The translations under genes were made by a program, and so were the position numbers. From NCBI GenBank assembly GCA_031772625.1, contig CM062804.1:1023479208-1023543207 (forward strand): 64,000 bases of DNA, read 5' to 3'. The stretch's first letter is position 1; each line of letters starts with the position of its first letter. Shown in pieces: positions 43,181-57,039 of this stretch. The notes below the pieces were generated by a model. It saw only the letters and a list, made by a program, of their open reading frames with translations, was not told the origin of the DNA and made no database searches. This DNA is from Pinus tabuliformis (lineage: Eukaryota; Streptophyta; Pinopsida; Pinales; Pinaceae).

Positions 43181-45401
43181 TTTATTGTATACATTGATTG
43201 ATGTGTTTTTATATTACTTTGTGATGATGAATTTAAATGCAGAATTTTGTGTAATGATTGTTGTTTGAGTTTCATTTATATGATAATTGTGTTCTACAAT
43301 GAATGAGTGGCATGTTAATATGTATATTGAAATGTGTGAGAATTTCCTTTAGGTGCTTGGTGTCTATATTATGTTTGTGCGTTCAAAACTTTTTTGTGTG
43401 TGATGACCAAAATTTCATATGTAATGTTCAATGTATCTTTGTGTCTTTACAATGTTTTCTGTGTGATGTTCATTATTCGATGTGTATTTGTGATTGTGTA
43501 TGAGAATGCTTGTTGTTTGGGATTTATTTACATAGTTGTGCATTTACAATGAATGTGGATGACATGTTTGATATGTACTTTGAAATGTGTGTATTCTTGA
43601 TTGTATGCATTTCTGATTGTGTTTGTATTATTCATCACTTTTGTTTGTGTATTTACAATCTTGCGTGTAATCAAATCTCTCAAGAAATGTTTATATATGC
43701 TTGTGTATTTACAATGCTTTTGAACGTAATGATGAAAATTTAATGTGATGTTTGAGTACGTGTGTATCTATATGTTTAGGCTTTATTTGCATAGTTGTGC
43801 ATTTACAATGAATGTGAATGACATGTTTGATATGTACTTTGAAATGTGTGTATTCTTGATTGTATGCATTTCTGATTGTGTTTGTATTATTCATCAAATT
43901 TGTTAGTGTATTTACAATCTTGTGTGTAATCAAATCTTAATGAATGTTTATATATGCTTGTGTATTTACAATGTTTGTGAATGTAATGATGAAAATTTAA
44001 TATGATGCTTGAGTACTTGTGTATCTATATGTTTGGCCTTTGTTTACATAGTTGTGCATTTACAATGAATGTGGATGACATGTTTGATATGTACTTTGAA
44101 ATGTGTGTATTCTTGATTGTATGCATTTCTGATTGTGTTTTTATTATTCATCACATTTGTTTGTGCATTTACAATCTTGTGTGTAATCAAATCTCTCAAG
44201 AAATGTTTATATATGCTTGTGTATTTAGAATGTTTTTGAATGTAATGATGAAAATTTAATATGATGTTTGAGTACTTGTGTATCTATATCTTTTTTAATG
44301 GAAAGATGAAAATTTGATGTGATGCTCGCATATGTTTGAATGTAATTATGATTGTTGTTTGATCATGTTGTTTGTTTATTTGTCATTTGTTCATTGTGAT
44401 TGTGTATATGCTAGGATTGTGAGAATTTGTGCCGTAATGAGCAAAAATTGATATGGCATCTTTTTGTATTTGCAATATATCTTTGTGTCTTTACAATGCT
44501 TTTTGTGATGTTCATTATTTGATGTGTATTTGTGATTGTGTATGAGAATGGTTGTTGTTTGGGATTTATTTACATAGTTGTACACTTACAATGAATGTGG
44601 ATGACATGTTTGATATGTACTTTGAAATATGTGTGGATTTTCATTAGCATATGGCTTGATTTAGTGTATGAATTAATTTTGTATGTTTGGATATTTACAA
44701 TCTTGTGTATATGATGATCAAAGTTTGATATTCAATGCTTGTAATACTTATAATTTTGTGTGTGTAATAAGACGATTTGATGGGATGTTTGTATGCTTGT
44801 GTATTCGCAATTCTTTTGATGTTTAAATGTTTGTGTATTCATTGTGTGTTCGTATTGTTTCTGTACTTACAATCTTAGTTGTAATGATTAAAACTTGAAA
44901 AGTGCTCTTGATTGTGTGTTTGTACTTCTGATTTTATGTACATTTCATTGTGTGTTTGTACCCTTGATTGTATGTGTTTGTATTATTGATTGCATGCATT
45001 TCTAATTGTGCATTTGTATTATTGATCACATTTGTTGGTGTATTTACAATCTTGTGTGTAATAAAATATGAATGAATGTTTATGTGTGCTTGTGTATTTA
45101 CAATGTTTTTGAATGTAATTATGAGAGTCTCATATGATGTTTGAGTACTTGTGTATTTATATGCTTTTGAATGGAATGATGAAAATTTGATATGATGTTT
45201 GCATATCTATAATATTTTTGAATGTAATGATCATTATTGTTTGATTGGGTTGTTTGCTTATTTTTCATTTTTTCATTGTGATTGTGTATATTCTTGGAAT
45301 GTGAGAATTTGTGTTAGAATGAACAAACTTTGATATGACATCTTCTTTTGTATTTGCAATAATATTTCTTGAATGATCAAAATTTGATGTCGATTTTCAA
45401 T
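43179..45401 (+). repeat. G/T-rich degenerate tandem array, copy 2
   Basis: Counterpart of 7258-9480. The ~258-bp units start at 43531, 43790 and 44047, at exactly the spacings seen in copy 1. The + strand is again poor in C. No gene. Confidence 0.85.
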
Positions 45402-45862
45402 TTAAATTTATTGCACAAGAAATTAAATGGGGGGATTGGGAGAGTGTTGAGTGAAATAGTAATATTATATAAACTATAAGTGAGGGGGTAGCTCAAATGA
45501 ACTTTATTTATTGCATAGGGAAATCACATAGGAGGTGGGATTGGGGAAGTGATGAGTGAAATAGTAGTATAACTATAAACTAGGAGTGAGAGGGAGGGGC
45601 CAAATGAGCTTCCACCTTCACGTGGTTGGCCTAGTTAGTAGAGGATTTGTATCATAAAATTCTCGAAGCCAAGTAAAGTTCTTTTTAAATATAAATTTTT
45701 ATGTTTTTTATTTATTAAATTTTAAATAATAATAAATCACCAATTTTAAATAATCAATATAATTGTCCCTTATACCTATATTTAACTTTGTCATTTATTT
45801 AAAAATAACTATAATATCCAAACATGTAAATATATGAAATAATATTTATAATAATGAAATTA

Positions 45863-45905
<43 letters not shown>

Positions 45906-46178
45906 TATCTATATAATTTGTATATTTGATTATTATTAAATAATTATTATTATTATAAGATTATCATTAAATAAAATTATGAAATATTATTATAAATATT
46001 TATTTACGTATTATGAAAAAATATTTATATTATTATTAACCTATATATATATATATGTATATATATATTAAATTTAAGTTTTTTAAATAATTTTTTATAA
46101 TATACTATATTAATATTTATTTATAACTTTTTTATACGTACAATAATTTTTGAATTATATATATATATATATATATAT
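45402..46178. repeat. Block A and AT-rich tract with (TA)n, copy 2
   Basis: Block A (45402-45690) has TGGCCTAGTTAGTAGAG near 45626, as in copy 1. The AT-rich part carries (TA)n at about 45866-45902 and 46155-46178. No gene. Confidence 0.75.
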
Positions 46179-47471
46179 TTATTGGTGTTTATATTATGTT
46201 TGTACAACTATAAAAATTTGATATATAATATTCAATGTATTTTTTTGTCTTTACAATGCTTTTTGTGAGGTTCATTATTGGATGTATATTTTTTTATTAT
46301 TTGTAGTTATAATATTATTTGTAATGATTAAAACTTGAATTGTGCTCTTGATTGTGTGTTTGTAATCTTCATTGTTCTTATTTTTCGTTGTGGGTTTGTA
46401 CTTTTGATTCTATGTTTGTTTATACTCTTGATTGTATACATTTTTTATTATGTGTTTGTATTCTTGATTGTATGCATTTTTTTATTTTGTATTTGTACCC
46501 TTGATCAATTTTGTTTTCGTGTATTTACAATCTTGTGTGTAACAAAATATGAAAGAATGTTTATATGCTCGTGTATTTACAATATTTTTGAAAGTAATGA
46601 TGAAAATCTAAAATGATATTTGAGTACTCGTGTATTTGATATGAGAATTTGTGCGAGAATGAGGGAAATTTGATATGACATCTTTTTGTATTTGATATGG
46701 CATCTTTTTGTATCTGCAATAATATTTTTGTAATGATCAAAATTTGATTTCTATTTTCCATCTAAATTTATTCCACAATAAATTAAATGGGGGTATAGGG
46801 AGTCTTGAGTGAACTAGTAATATTATATAAGCTATAATTTGTTGTATAGGGAAATCACATAGGAAGTGGGGTTAGGGGAATGATAGAGTGAAATAATAGT
46901 ATAACCATAAATTAGGGGTGAGGGAGAGGGGTCAAATAAACTTCCACCTTCACATGGTTGGCCTAATTAGTAAACAATTTATATCACAAAATTCTGGAAG
47001 CCAAGTGAAGTTCTTTTTAAATCTAAAGAAAATATTATTTTATAAATAATTTCAATTTATTCTTTATTCTATAAATAATAAATATTTATTTTTTTAATAC
47101 TATTATTATTTATTTAATCAATATTAAAAATAATATTTCATATATTATTATTATTTAATAGATTATAAAAAAAATTATTTCATAATTTGGAAAATAATAA
47201 TAATATTGTATCTTACATGAGAATTTAGAATTTTAAGTATATTATTTATTATGTATATTCAGTATTTTTATTTCATTAATGATACTTTTGATATTTAATT
47301 TAGATTTATTTTTTCAATATAAATGTTTTATTTTATTAATATATTATATGAATATTTGATATATTAAAATTTAAATTAATTAACTTTAATGTTAATAATA
47401 TATAAAAATAATTTTCATGTAATTTTTTATTAATTAAATAATTTTTTAGTATTAGTAAATAATAATAATCA
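46179..47471. repeat. Shortened second G/T array, block A and AT-tract, copy 2
   Basis: Counterpart of 10380-12000, missing about 360 bp of G/T-rich repeat. Block A is at about 46780-47010 and keeps ACAATTTATATCACAAAATTCT, which copy 1 has lost at 11517. From about 47030 it is AT-rich. The open frame 46335-46616 lies in the array and is not considered a gene. Confidence 0.75.
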
Positions 47472-47760
47472 ATTAATTTATCAAAATTTTTGGAAAAAAT
47501 CACATAGAGAGTATTTGGTCAACACGTTTCAAACCGGCCAGTGTGGTTCATCTTCAGGACAAGATGAAGAGACATATCTCAGAGGAGGGTTAAATAAGAA
47601 CCAAAGCAAGATCTGTCTTCATCTTAAAAACCTGCAAGCATGCCCATTCAAAAGATTGAACCTTGATAGTAACGACCCTTCCGTGCAGGGTAGTGATATT
47701 CAAAACGCGTGGACCAAATACTCTCTGTCTGATTTTTTCTTAAAATTCTCATGAATTAAT
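47472..47760. mobile_element. MITE-like element, undisturbed copy (289 bp)
   Basis: Same element as 12001-13541 without the nested insertion. Ends 47472-47529 and 47702-47760 are inverted repeats of about 58 bp. The empty target AAGATCTGT is at 47608-47616. It keeps about 20 bp (ACCTTGATAGTAACGACCCTTCC region, about 47660-47683) missing in copy 1. Confidence 0.8.
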
Positions 47761-47959
47761 AAGTTATGGATCATAGAAACTTGAATTCGAATGATTAATT
47801 AATTAATTATTAAGAAAATTATAAAGTGTTATTATAAATATTTTATTATTATTATTAAATAAAATTATAAATTAATATTATAAAAACTTATTTAATTATT
47901 ATCATTATAACTATTTATTTAAATATTTTTAAAAACTATTTAATATATGCATCAAAATA

Positions 47960-48050
<91 letters not shown>

Positions 48051-48210
48051 ATATATATACTTTTATTTTGTTTTTAAAAAAATCAAAAAATCTTTAATCA
48101 TCTTTTAAAAATCTAGTAATTTCAATTTAATATTTTTTATAAATAATAAATTTATAAATATTTATTTATTTAATATTATTATTAATTATTTAATAAAAAT
48201 AATATTTCAT
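47761..48210. repeat. AT-rich tract with a long (TA)n microsatellite, copy 2
   Basis: (TA)n spans about 47964-48059, against about 40 bases of interrupted TA sequence at the same place in copy 1 (13741-13780). No gene. Confidence 0.9.
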
Positions 48211-50562
48211 ACTCCAGCATTTACTGCAACAAGTAAGATATCCAAATCTGGTTTAGTCATAATGAGATTTCCCTAGAAGTCTGAAACTTATAAAGAACAT
48301 TTTGGTATCTTTCTTTTGGATTGCCTAGAAGGTTAGGGTGTTAAGAATTGAAATATTGTCCATTGTCTCCACTATTTTCTTTTGTATAGCATAAAAACCC
48401 TAAGAATAAATGTTTACACATTTAGGATCCAAGAATTCTTTGGTTAAGTGTTGAAACTTCTGTTTTGCATTAATGTCATTTTTGCTTCCAAAATTTCAAT
48501 ATGGTGTTAGAACGTTTGTGGCTAAGACCACTATAGGTGTAACCAAGGGCTTCTATTTCAACTAAAGACACTTGATAAAGGTGCTTGACCTTGCTTGAGG
48601 TTGTTGGACATGAAAGTGAAACCAGTGTTCCATGGGGATGCATCCCTCAGGGTTAGGTGCACACATCCATCGCACGTGGGACAAGGGGACCTCTGGGGAA
48701 ATGTTTCCCTTCATCCCCCTTTTTGGGAGATGCAAGGGGACATAGCGACAGACATTTCCCTAGTGTGGGGGATGCAACATCCCAAAAAGGATGCTTCTAA
48801 GAGTCCCCCATTAATTTTGTCTGATAACAATAATTTATGAGTGGAGAAGCTTAATATTAAATCCTAAGGCCCTACTAATGCTTTGTAATTAATGGTAATG
48901 TTAAATTATTAAAGTAAAAGTGATATTCTCCTTTATCTTTTATTTTCATCCTTTTGCTTACATTTTTAACATTACAATGAAATGACTTGGGATTTTTGAG
49001 AGTGGTTTCAACCTCATTGGACTTCATCTGGAGAAAATAGTATTTCATATCCCATTCAAAATTTAGCAAACTTAACAGTTTTCAAGATTTCAATGTTGGC
49101 AGGATTGCAATGTTTCTACTGGATTCTATCAAGTATGAGGTTCTGGAACTAACATTTAATCAGGAGCACCAAGCCCAAAATCAACCCTTTTGAGGGGGGC
49201 ATGCCCCCTTTTATCACTCTAAGATTTTCCTAGTCTGTAGAGAAAAACCCTAAGGTAACTCTTTCAAACCAATCTTTAGGGCCAAAGGCTAGCCCTTTCA
49301 AGTCGGAGAGGGCTCTCTCGTTTACAATTCAACTACCTAGTGTCACTTCAACAGTTGGCTGTGTCTTTAGTACAGTGGCTAGATCATGAGTTCAGTAGGG
49401 TTTGAAAATGATGGCAAGGAAGAGAGAAAGTCTATCCTTGGGCATGGAGTCATAGCAAATTCAAATCAATAAGCGGTTACTAGGATGTTGGATGTAGTGA
49501 TAGAGGCTAAGAGCAGGACAGTTGATGTATCCTTAGACAATCTTGCCATTGAGAGTGGTAGGAGAAAATAACAAAAAATTGTTTAAAACAGAGCATTTGA
49601 TAGAAGAATTTTGTTCAGTTTAGATAAGAAAAGTGATACTTAAATGGTAAAAACAGAGCATGAAAATGAAGCATGAATTCCACTTTAATACCTTCATTCA
49701 ATCATAAGGAAGATAAACATTTAATGAAAATAACATAGGTAAACACATTCACCAAGAAACAGACCAGGACATATAAACACATGAATTCTCAACTTTGAAA
49801 CACTATGTTCTTCTTATCACTAGTCACCTAGGATTAACCAACAATAACAAAGCACATACACTGATTACAATTTTTCTCAAATTTTGAACCATTGGTTTTT
49901 AGTCATTATCAACTTTATAGAGTACTTGCAAAACCATAAGCATGTTTTTAGAAATGCCTTAATTACAACAATCTCAAAATAGCTAATTATATCTCTAATT
50001 AAAACTAAATACATTACATTTCTCAATAATAAAACAAGATGATAATGTTTTTTATCTGAGAATTATGCTGTTGCTGAAGACCTGGTTGAAGCTAAGGATC
50101 AAAACTAATTACTGATATTCTACCCAAATTTTATGAAAGCCCTACTTCATCATCAAGCTTGGTATGGTAATTTCTTTCTTGAAATTTGGTCTTGATCCAA
50201 AAAAAGGGAATTCGGTATGTAGATCCTTCCTTTAGGGTTTTATTTGCTCCAAACTGCTCCTTGTTTCCTTAAACAAATAGGATTTTCCCGAGCCTTGACG
50301 AATTAACTGGAATACCTCAAATCAGGAGAAAAATTGGGCACTGTTGACAGATTAAATGATTGTTTTCTCAAAACGGGGCAAAAATTCGCATTGTTAATAT
50401 AACTGTCACCACTCATCCAAAATGAAGTGCAAATAGTGCGAACGGATTAAATTTCTGCGCTATATAAAAATTCTCCTAAAAGGTTGTTGGAAAAACAAAA
50501 AACCGCATACAAATGCTTCATTTGAGTATGCTAGGTGCCCGCAACAAAATATCAACTTCACT
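48211..50562. other. Unassigned non-coding sequence, copy 2
   Basis: Counterpart of 14398-16590. It keeps 159 bp (48376-48534) absent from copy 1. The palindrome GGGGGCATGCCCCC is at about 49195-49208. No domain recognised; the open frame 48595-48840 is identical to that of copy 1 and is of unknown nature. Confidence 0.35.
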
Positions 50563-50997
50563 CTATCTCCTTTTCCTAGTCTTCTTGGCTTTAGCAGTAT
50601 GCTCTTTGCTTTGATTTTTAGGCTTCCTAGAACTAGCAATTTTATCTTTGTTTATGACCATATATCTATGAGGTGTGTTATCTACCTCAATTACTTGTTG
50701 TGTCAGGCTAGGGTTTTGCTTGAGCTTGAATTTCAACCTCAATTTATTTAGTGGTATAGTGTGCAGCCTTCTTTCCCCATAGATCTCAGCTAGTGTAGAC
50801 TCCTCAACAACCTCTATTTTCTCTGTCTCAGGATCAACAGCTTCAGCCTCTATTTCCTCTATTGGTTCAAAAACTTTTGTATGTTCAGGAGATGACATAA
50901 GAGGAGGAGACATGGCTTTCCTTTCTAGAATTCTCCTAATTCTTCTCGTGTAGACCTTTCTCATTTCAAGAAAGAGAGGAGGAGGTTTGGTCATCAT
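50563..50997 (-). pseudogene. C-terminal polyprotein-like ORF of E2 (copy 2)
   Basis: 144 residues, the same length as 16591-17025, with I-to-T and S-to-A differences. Acidic middle and basic C-terminus; no domain recognised. Confidence 0.45.
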
Positions 50998-51011
50998 GCT
51001 TTTCCTCTGAA

Positions 51012-52144
51012 TTATAGTCTAGACAGATGAGGTCCCTCCATGTTGTACACAGGTTGTTGTGGTATTTTATTATTAGGATTCGGAAGTGGTTGAGTGGGTA
51101 GTTGATTTGGTTTTTGTTGAAATGGTGAGGAGATTTGTGGGTTTTGATTATGAACTAGAATTTGTGGTAATTGGTTACCTTGGGGAATTTGATTAGATGG
51201 TGGTATAAATTGTGGTGGAAGATAGGATGGCGAGTATTGTTGATATTGAGCATAGGCTCCATAAGGATTTTTCCATCCTTGATTCCAAGATTGTGACTGT
51301 GGCTGAGCCCAAGGCTGCCAGGCTGGATTCCAATTATTTTGTGAAGACTGAGCAAATTTTTGTGGTCTCAACCCTTGTGGTTAATTTGTTTGGGGTTTTT
51401 TCCATGGTCTCTTGGCTATAAAGTAAAGAGGATCTACTTGTTATTGAATCCCCTCATCGTTAAATACAGCCTTGAGACCTGGTAAAGAAGGACATTCCTT
51501 CGTATCATGATCATATACACATATGACACAAGTTTCTATGGCTTTTGAATATAAGGGACACTCTCTTAGAACATGTTTCTTTAGACATTTGGGACAGAAG
51601 ATAGATAATGTAGCATTTTCATAATTTTACTTGTTTTGTATTTTAAGGGTGTTTATCTGCTCACTTACACTTCGTAAAATATCTTTCTTAAAGGTATCAA
51701 GAAAGTTTCCTAATTCTGCCTTGCTGACTATCCCAGTTGCAGATTTATTAATTCTTGACAAATGGTAGTCAGGGAATATCTCCCTTCCCAGTTAGGTTAA
51801 GGAGATCGATCCACTCATATTTAATAGCTCTGAGTAAAAGGGATTTTAAGGTTTCCTCATCCAAATTATCCATTTTTGCTCTTTTAGCATTGTAGACAAA
51901 CCTTTCTACTAAATCTTCAATATTTTCATCTTCTTTTTGTTTCATTTTGAAGACTTTGTCTTTAAAGTTATTAATCTCTGTATTTTCCTAAGAAATCCTG
52001 TTTCATTTGCCCCCATGTTGTTATAGAATGAACTCCTAGATTCACGAACCATTTTAATGCTGAGCCTTTTAATGTAGCAGGGAAAAATTTTAATTTTTGA
52101 GCATCATGCAAATAGTCATATGATCTGCATAATACTTCAAATTC
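51012..52144 (-). pseudogene. gag: E2 gag core, zinc knuckles and Q/P-rich tail (copy 2)
   Basis: Counterpart of 17040-18171: capsid core 52144-51971 (with LKGSALKWFVNLG where copy 1 has LKRSALKWFVSLG), a frame change, two zinc knuckles (the first with CPKC instead of CRKC), and the Q/P/N-rich tail at 51012-51371. Same stop and frameshift, so it was already dead at the time of duplication. Confidence 0.8.
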
Positions 52145-54957
52145 TATTAGAGTCGGTTTGTTCAGCCCTCCGTAAGAGATCAAAACCTCTTTGTTGCATT
52201 TCATATTAGGAGTCCTGCCCAGTCATCTGCATTCCATTAGGCGCATGGATTATCTAACGAGAGTGGTTTTCCTCATGTCCCTCATGTCATTTACCTGTTG
52301 GTTCATGTCTGTTCATTAAAAAGGCACATACAGTCTTATTTTCATTAAAATTTGCAAAATCTTGTCTTTAGGGTTTCATGGTCAATTAGGTCAAGGTTCC
52401 TTTAGGGTTTCATCAATAAATGTGTCAAAGTGTCCAATAATCACCAGCAGGCATGAGGAGGTTTCCTTATCAAATAATTTCATCACCAAGTGTTCGACAT
52501 TGTGTTTTAACACATAATATTTGGCATTTATTGTACTAAAATCATGTAAATTTTGTTTTTCTCATTGTAAATTTCTTCATCTTCACCCTGGTTATTTCCT
52601 TAGCCTAAGAAGCTCCAGCACCTGCAAAACACAAGCAAATTTCAGCTCATCTAGTTCATCAACAAAGCCAAAAGGGGAAAAAGTCCAAAAAACAGAGTTT
52701 GAAATCAAATCATTTTGAAAACATTATAAAAGTAGCTTTTGGAAAAGTTAATTTGAAAGACCATGTATAAAACATGTCTCCAAATGTGTAAAGCTCATTT
52801 GCACTCCAAGAGCAAAGAGAAAGCAAAAAAAAATCATTTTGGGGTGAGCAAGGTGAAATCGGAGAAAATTGATCAAAAAACTGGTGCGCGGCGCATACAC
52901 TGGGCGCAGCGCATTGGGCCTCAGAACCTAGTGTAAAATAACACGGGTGTGGCGCATTGGTGAGGCGCGGTGCATTGGGTTGAGTACATGGCGCATACAG
53001 CCAGGAAGCTTGAAATTTACCAAATCTGCTTCAAAATCGCTCAAATCACCCAAAACTGCACGGATTTGTCAGGTAGAGCCTCCATTATTATTCTCTATCC
53101 AAGTTGGGTGCCTACTTCATGATGCTCGTTTCATGGTGATTGCTTAAAGAAGTTGAACCCTATCATTTTAAGTTCCTCCAACAAAAATTGTTGCCTAGGG
53201 TTTTGATGACTATTTTGCCACCAAGTTTACTCCCTTATCCTTTTTTCATTGATTCCCTTATTCCTTAAGTTCCACTACCCCCTTAAAACACTAATCCCTT
53301 ATCCTAAGTCCCCTTTCTCAAAATCCCAAATGCACAAAACCATAGTCTCATACTTAAAATTCCCAAACCATAATGGCTATCCCGAGAGCTTCACGTCATC
53401 ATTCGACAGAACGTACCATCATTCAGAGGGTTGTTATCATCATGCCAAGTTCCACACATTGAGGTAGGTTTTACTCAAATGATGTTTCTAAGCAAGAAAA
53501 GATGAATTTGGGAAAACTGAGAGAGTTTTTTGTCCAAAACAGGCCAAGGAAGAAAAAACTCCATCACTTTTTACACAGGTGTCATGGTTTAGGAGAAATG
53601 TCAAAAATACAGTTTCCTTGGGAGAATTGGTGCACCTCTGAAGTGACCTTGGGAAAATCAAGTTTTCTCCTAGCTTGGTTGTCCAAATGACTTGCTTGAT
53701 GAGTCAAAGGATAACTGGACACAAAGATATTTCCAATGATCTATCATGAGCTCAATTTGGAGTTGAGAAAGGCATTCAAAAGTTGACTACAACAGCACTC
53801 TACCTTTAGGCAGCCTCATTTGGCACATTTTTACCAGTCTTGGGAGATTTGATTTTTTATAGGGAAAATGAACTCCAAATTGAAAAATTCTAGTTGGGTT
53901 GGAAATTAGACTCAAATACCTTTCAAGCGAGCTATCTTGCACCCAATTCAGACAACAGGAAGGTCCTCAAAACTGGTCTGCAAAAAGGTGCTATGCACAA
54001 AAAATTTTAAAACAGGGTTTTCCTCCCTATGCGTCGCGCCACGTGGTGCTCGCTTTTGCTAGGGAGCTCCAAATCCAAAAAACTTTGCATTTTTTGATTT
54101 TTCATGATAAATTATGGTTGTTGGTGCATGGCCAAGAAATTTGGGCAAGTTTTGAGTCCTCAGGAGGTCAAAAACACTCAAAAAATGACCTCACTACCCC
54201 TATTTTGACACACAGGAAGCAGTCTTGGGAGATTGAAGTTTTGGAGGGGCAAATGACATCCAAATCCAGAAATTTCACTTGGTTGGAAAGTAGATAGGCA
54301 GGGCTTTCCAATGAGCTATCCTGGGCTCAATTTGGACTTCGGAAAGTGCCTCAAAATCAGCTCCAAAGTGGCGCGACGCATAGAGAATTTGAGTGCGGCG
54401 CATAGAGAAATTTGGCCTCATTTTCACTCTTCAGCTCAGAAATTCACCCAGTTTTGACTAGTTTCACATTTTCATGTAACTCTTGATCTATTTGGATGTA
54501 ATTTCATGACCATGATGTAATTTTGGCACATTTTTACTTGTTCTAGAAGATTCATTCACCAAAAGGTGAAATGTGAGTGAATGAATCAGTTTCCTAACAT
54601 ATAGAGGCAAGATTTTTGACTACCTCTATTTCAGTGCCTTGTTTAGAATTGGTTGAAACAACTCCTAGAATGATGAGCTCGACCCTTAGAGGCATGGGAG
54701 TGGGTTAGGATGGTCTATATTATGTAATTTTCCAACAAAAAACCCCCAAAACAATCAAATCAAATCCTTGCACTTCATACCTAGCCTAAGATTAGTTGTT
54801 AAATTAGTCATCTCCAGCCCCATTAATTATCTTTTGCTGAGATTGATTTGGAGAGAGCCCTCTCCTGTCCTCGTAGGGCTAGCTATGAGGATGAGCGTGG
54901 TTTGATGTGGACCTAGAACCTTGCCTTTTCAGCCTGAGGCAAATCTAGGCTCTAACA
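52145..54957. mobile_element. Solo-LTR-like insertion in E2 gag (copy 2)
   Basis: Flanked by AATTC at 52140-52144 and 54958-54962; ends TATTAGAG and CTCTAACA as in copy 1. The same G-to-A change at the first end is shared by both copies, so it predates the duplication. Open frames within (52521-52718, 53249-53467, 53899-54297) are not considered genes. Confidence 0.75.
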
Positions 54958-55598
54958 AATTCGAAGAGAATGTCTCTGGGTCTTTGTTTCTTTTTCCATG
55001 GAAATTAGGAAGAATTGAGGGTGATATATTTTTCATTGTGAGTTTTGTATCTTGATAAAGAATAGGAAATCCAGAAGGATCTTGGTTTCCTCTACCTCTA
55101 CCCCCTCCTCTTTTCCTATCTCCACCTCTACCTCTACCCCCACCTCCTCCAATCCTATTTTCCTCGCCATGGAAATTGTGTACCTCTCCTTCCCCTTCTT
55201 CAACCATGATAGATTCTTCGGAACTAATATAATGTTCTTCTAATATTTCTGATTCCTCTATCAATGGTTGTTCAAAATAAGTTTCATGTTCCTCTTCTTC
55301 ACTAGGAACTTCTAATTTTTCTCCCAAAATTTGTTCAACAGTGGAGGATAGAAAAATTACTCCTGTAGTTGGGGATATAACATTTTATTCAATTACAACT
55401 TCAATAGATGAAGTGGGTGAAGTTCTAGATTGGATTTCTAATCTTGAGATTTCAGGAAGTCTTTGTCGACCTCTAAATGGAATTCAAGTTTGAGTAGGTG
55501 GTGTGGATTCTCAAAATCATGGTGAAGTGAGTGGATTTGTGGGATTAAACTTCTTCCTCGCCCTACAAATCTACCTCTAGAGTCTCTATCCCTACGCA
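54958..55598 (-). pseudogene. gag: E2 gag N-terminal part (copy 2)
   Basis: Counterpart of 20986-21626: Arg/Gly-rich start, Glu-rich segment, RGG-type region and LPNFHGKRNKDPETF (copy 1 has EDPETF). Interrupted at 54958 by the 2.8 kb insertion. Confidence 0.7.
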
Positions 55599-55645
55599 TA
55601 TCATGTTTTGAATTAACGATTTTTTCTTAACTTCTATTTGTACTT

Positions 55646-55662
55646 CCCCAACAATGATGCCA
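55646..55662 (-). other. Primer binding site-like sequence of E2 (copy 2)
   Basis: Minus-strand TGGCATCATTGTTGGGG, one change from copy 1 (TGGCGTC). Confidence 0.55.
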
Positions 55663-55665
55663 AAA

Positions 55666-57039
55666 TGTTTGGCCAATTTAATGTTTTTAAATTGTCAATC
55701 ATAAATTATCAACCAGGGCAGGTATACTGATGAAGTACAGGTGCACTATATGTGCTAGAATTTATTTCTTATGTCATTATGCTCTTGGTAGGATCTAAAC
55801 TTAATATTAGTATGGAGATGGTGTCGTTAATTATATTAGTGTCTTAATCCCTAAAGTTATCAGCTAATTTCCTAGGAGTTATTCTCTATTGAATCAGTTT
55901 ATGGATGATATGAGAGTGATTGTAGACTTTGCCTGTGTTAGACTATTTTGGATTTTTGTCTTGAATTTTTATGCTGCAGCCAAATCTAATTTACTAAGTA
56001 AAAGAGAAATCTATTCTATCAAACTGTAAAGGAATACTGACTGAATTCAATTGCTAAGGAGAAGACTCTCACTCTTTTACTTATTCAATTTCATCCAAAC
56101 AAGACATTCTGAACAGCAGCTACGCTATGAAGTAAAATCAATTGGACTACACTAGATAGAAAGCAAATGAAATAGCCACATTGTACCAAATAAAAGGAAA
56201 ATCAAATAGCAGAGTTAAACTAGGTATAAATCAAAGGAAATTGCTTATGCATATAACAATTTACTGGCGAACTCATCATACTACATTTCTTCACACAAAA
56301 CAGAGTATTCAAGTAATGAAAGAAATCTAATTGCAATCAGTTAAAGACCTGTTACTGGTCGTAAGGGACCTCCATGAATTAGTTGACAATCTCCAATCAA
56401 CGCAGCAAATTGCAAACATGAAACCAAGTCTATTACTTGCAAATGAAACTTAACAAGTTGTTCTAAAAAATTACATGAATTGACGCACACCCAAAACACA
56501 TTGCGGCCATAGTTTTTATAATAAGTCTTTGACATAATAGTATGAGCATTTCAAACCTAAATATCTTTATTTCGATCAAACTATATCACTAAACAATCTA
56601 TTTTCTATTTAGAAAATAAATCGATAAGATTTCGTGAAAACTCGGATTCTATCTAGCGATAATCTTGTGGTTGACTTTGGATTTGACCGTGTTATCCTAC
56701 AACCTTCTTGATGAATTGGTTCAAGGAAGTAGGAAGGAATCCATGAGGGAACCATTCCTTATCCATCTGTGTCTTTCTTCGCTGAGTTGGAGCTTCTGAA
56801 CCTTGCGAACAATGGAGGCAGCTGCAAAAATCTAGATTAGCTACATAAACAAACCAATTTCGTAGCCAAATGCATTCATTAACAAAACAATAGGGTATAT
56901 AGAAAAACATGAAGAATGAGACATGTAATTGCTTACCCTTAACAAAAACATGTGCCTATTGCATTATGTAGGTGATAAGTATATGAAAAAGGGATGTTAA
57001 GGTAAGACAATCTTTGGACTCTACATTCCCCCATGCTGG
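55666..57039 (-). mobile_element. LTR-like sequence upstream of E2 gag (copy 2)
   Basis: Counterpart of 21694-23067; starts TGTTTGGCC. Outer border not established. No coding sequence recognised. Confidence 0.4.
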
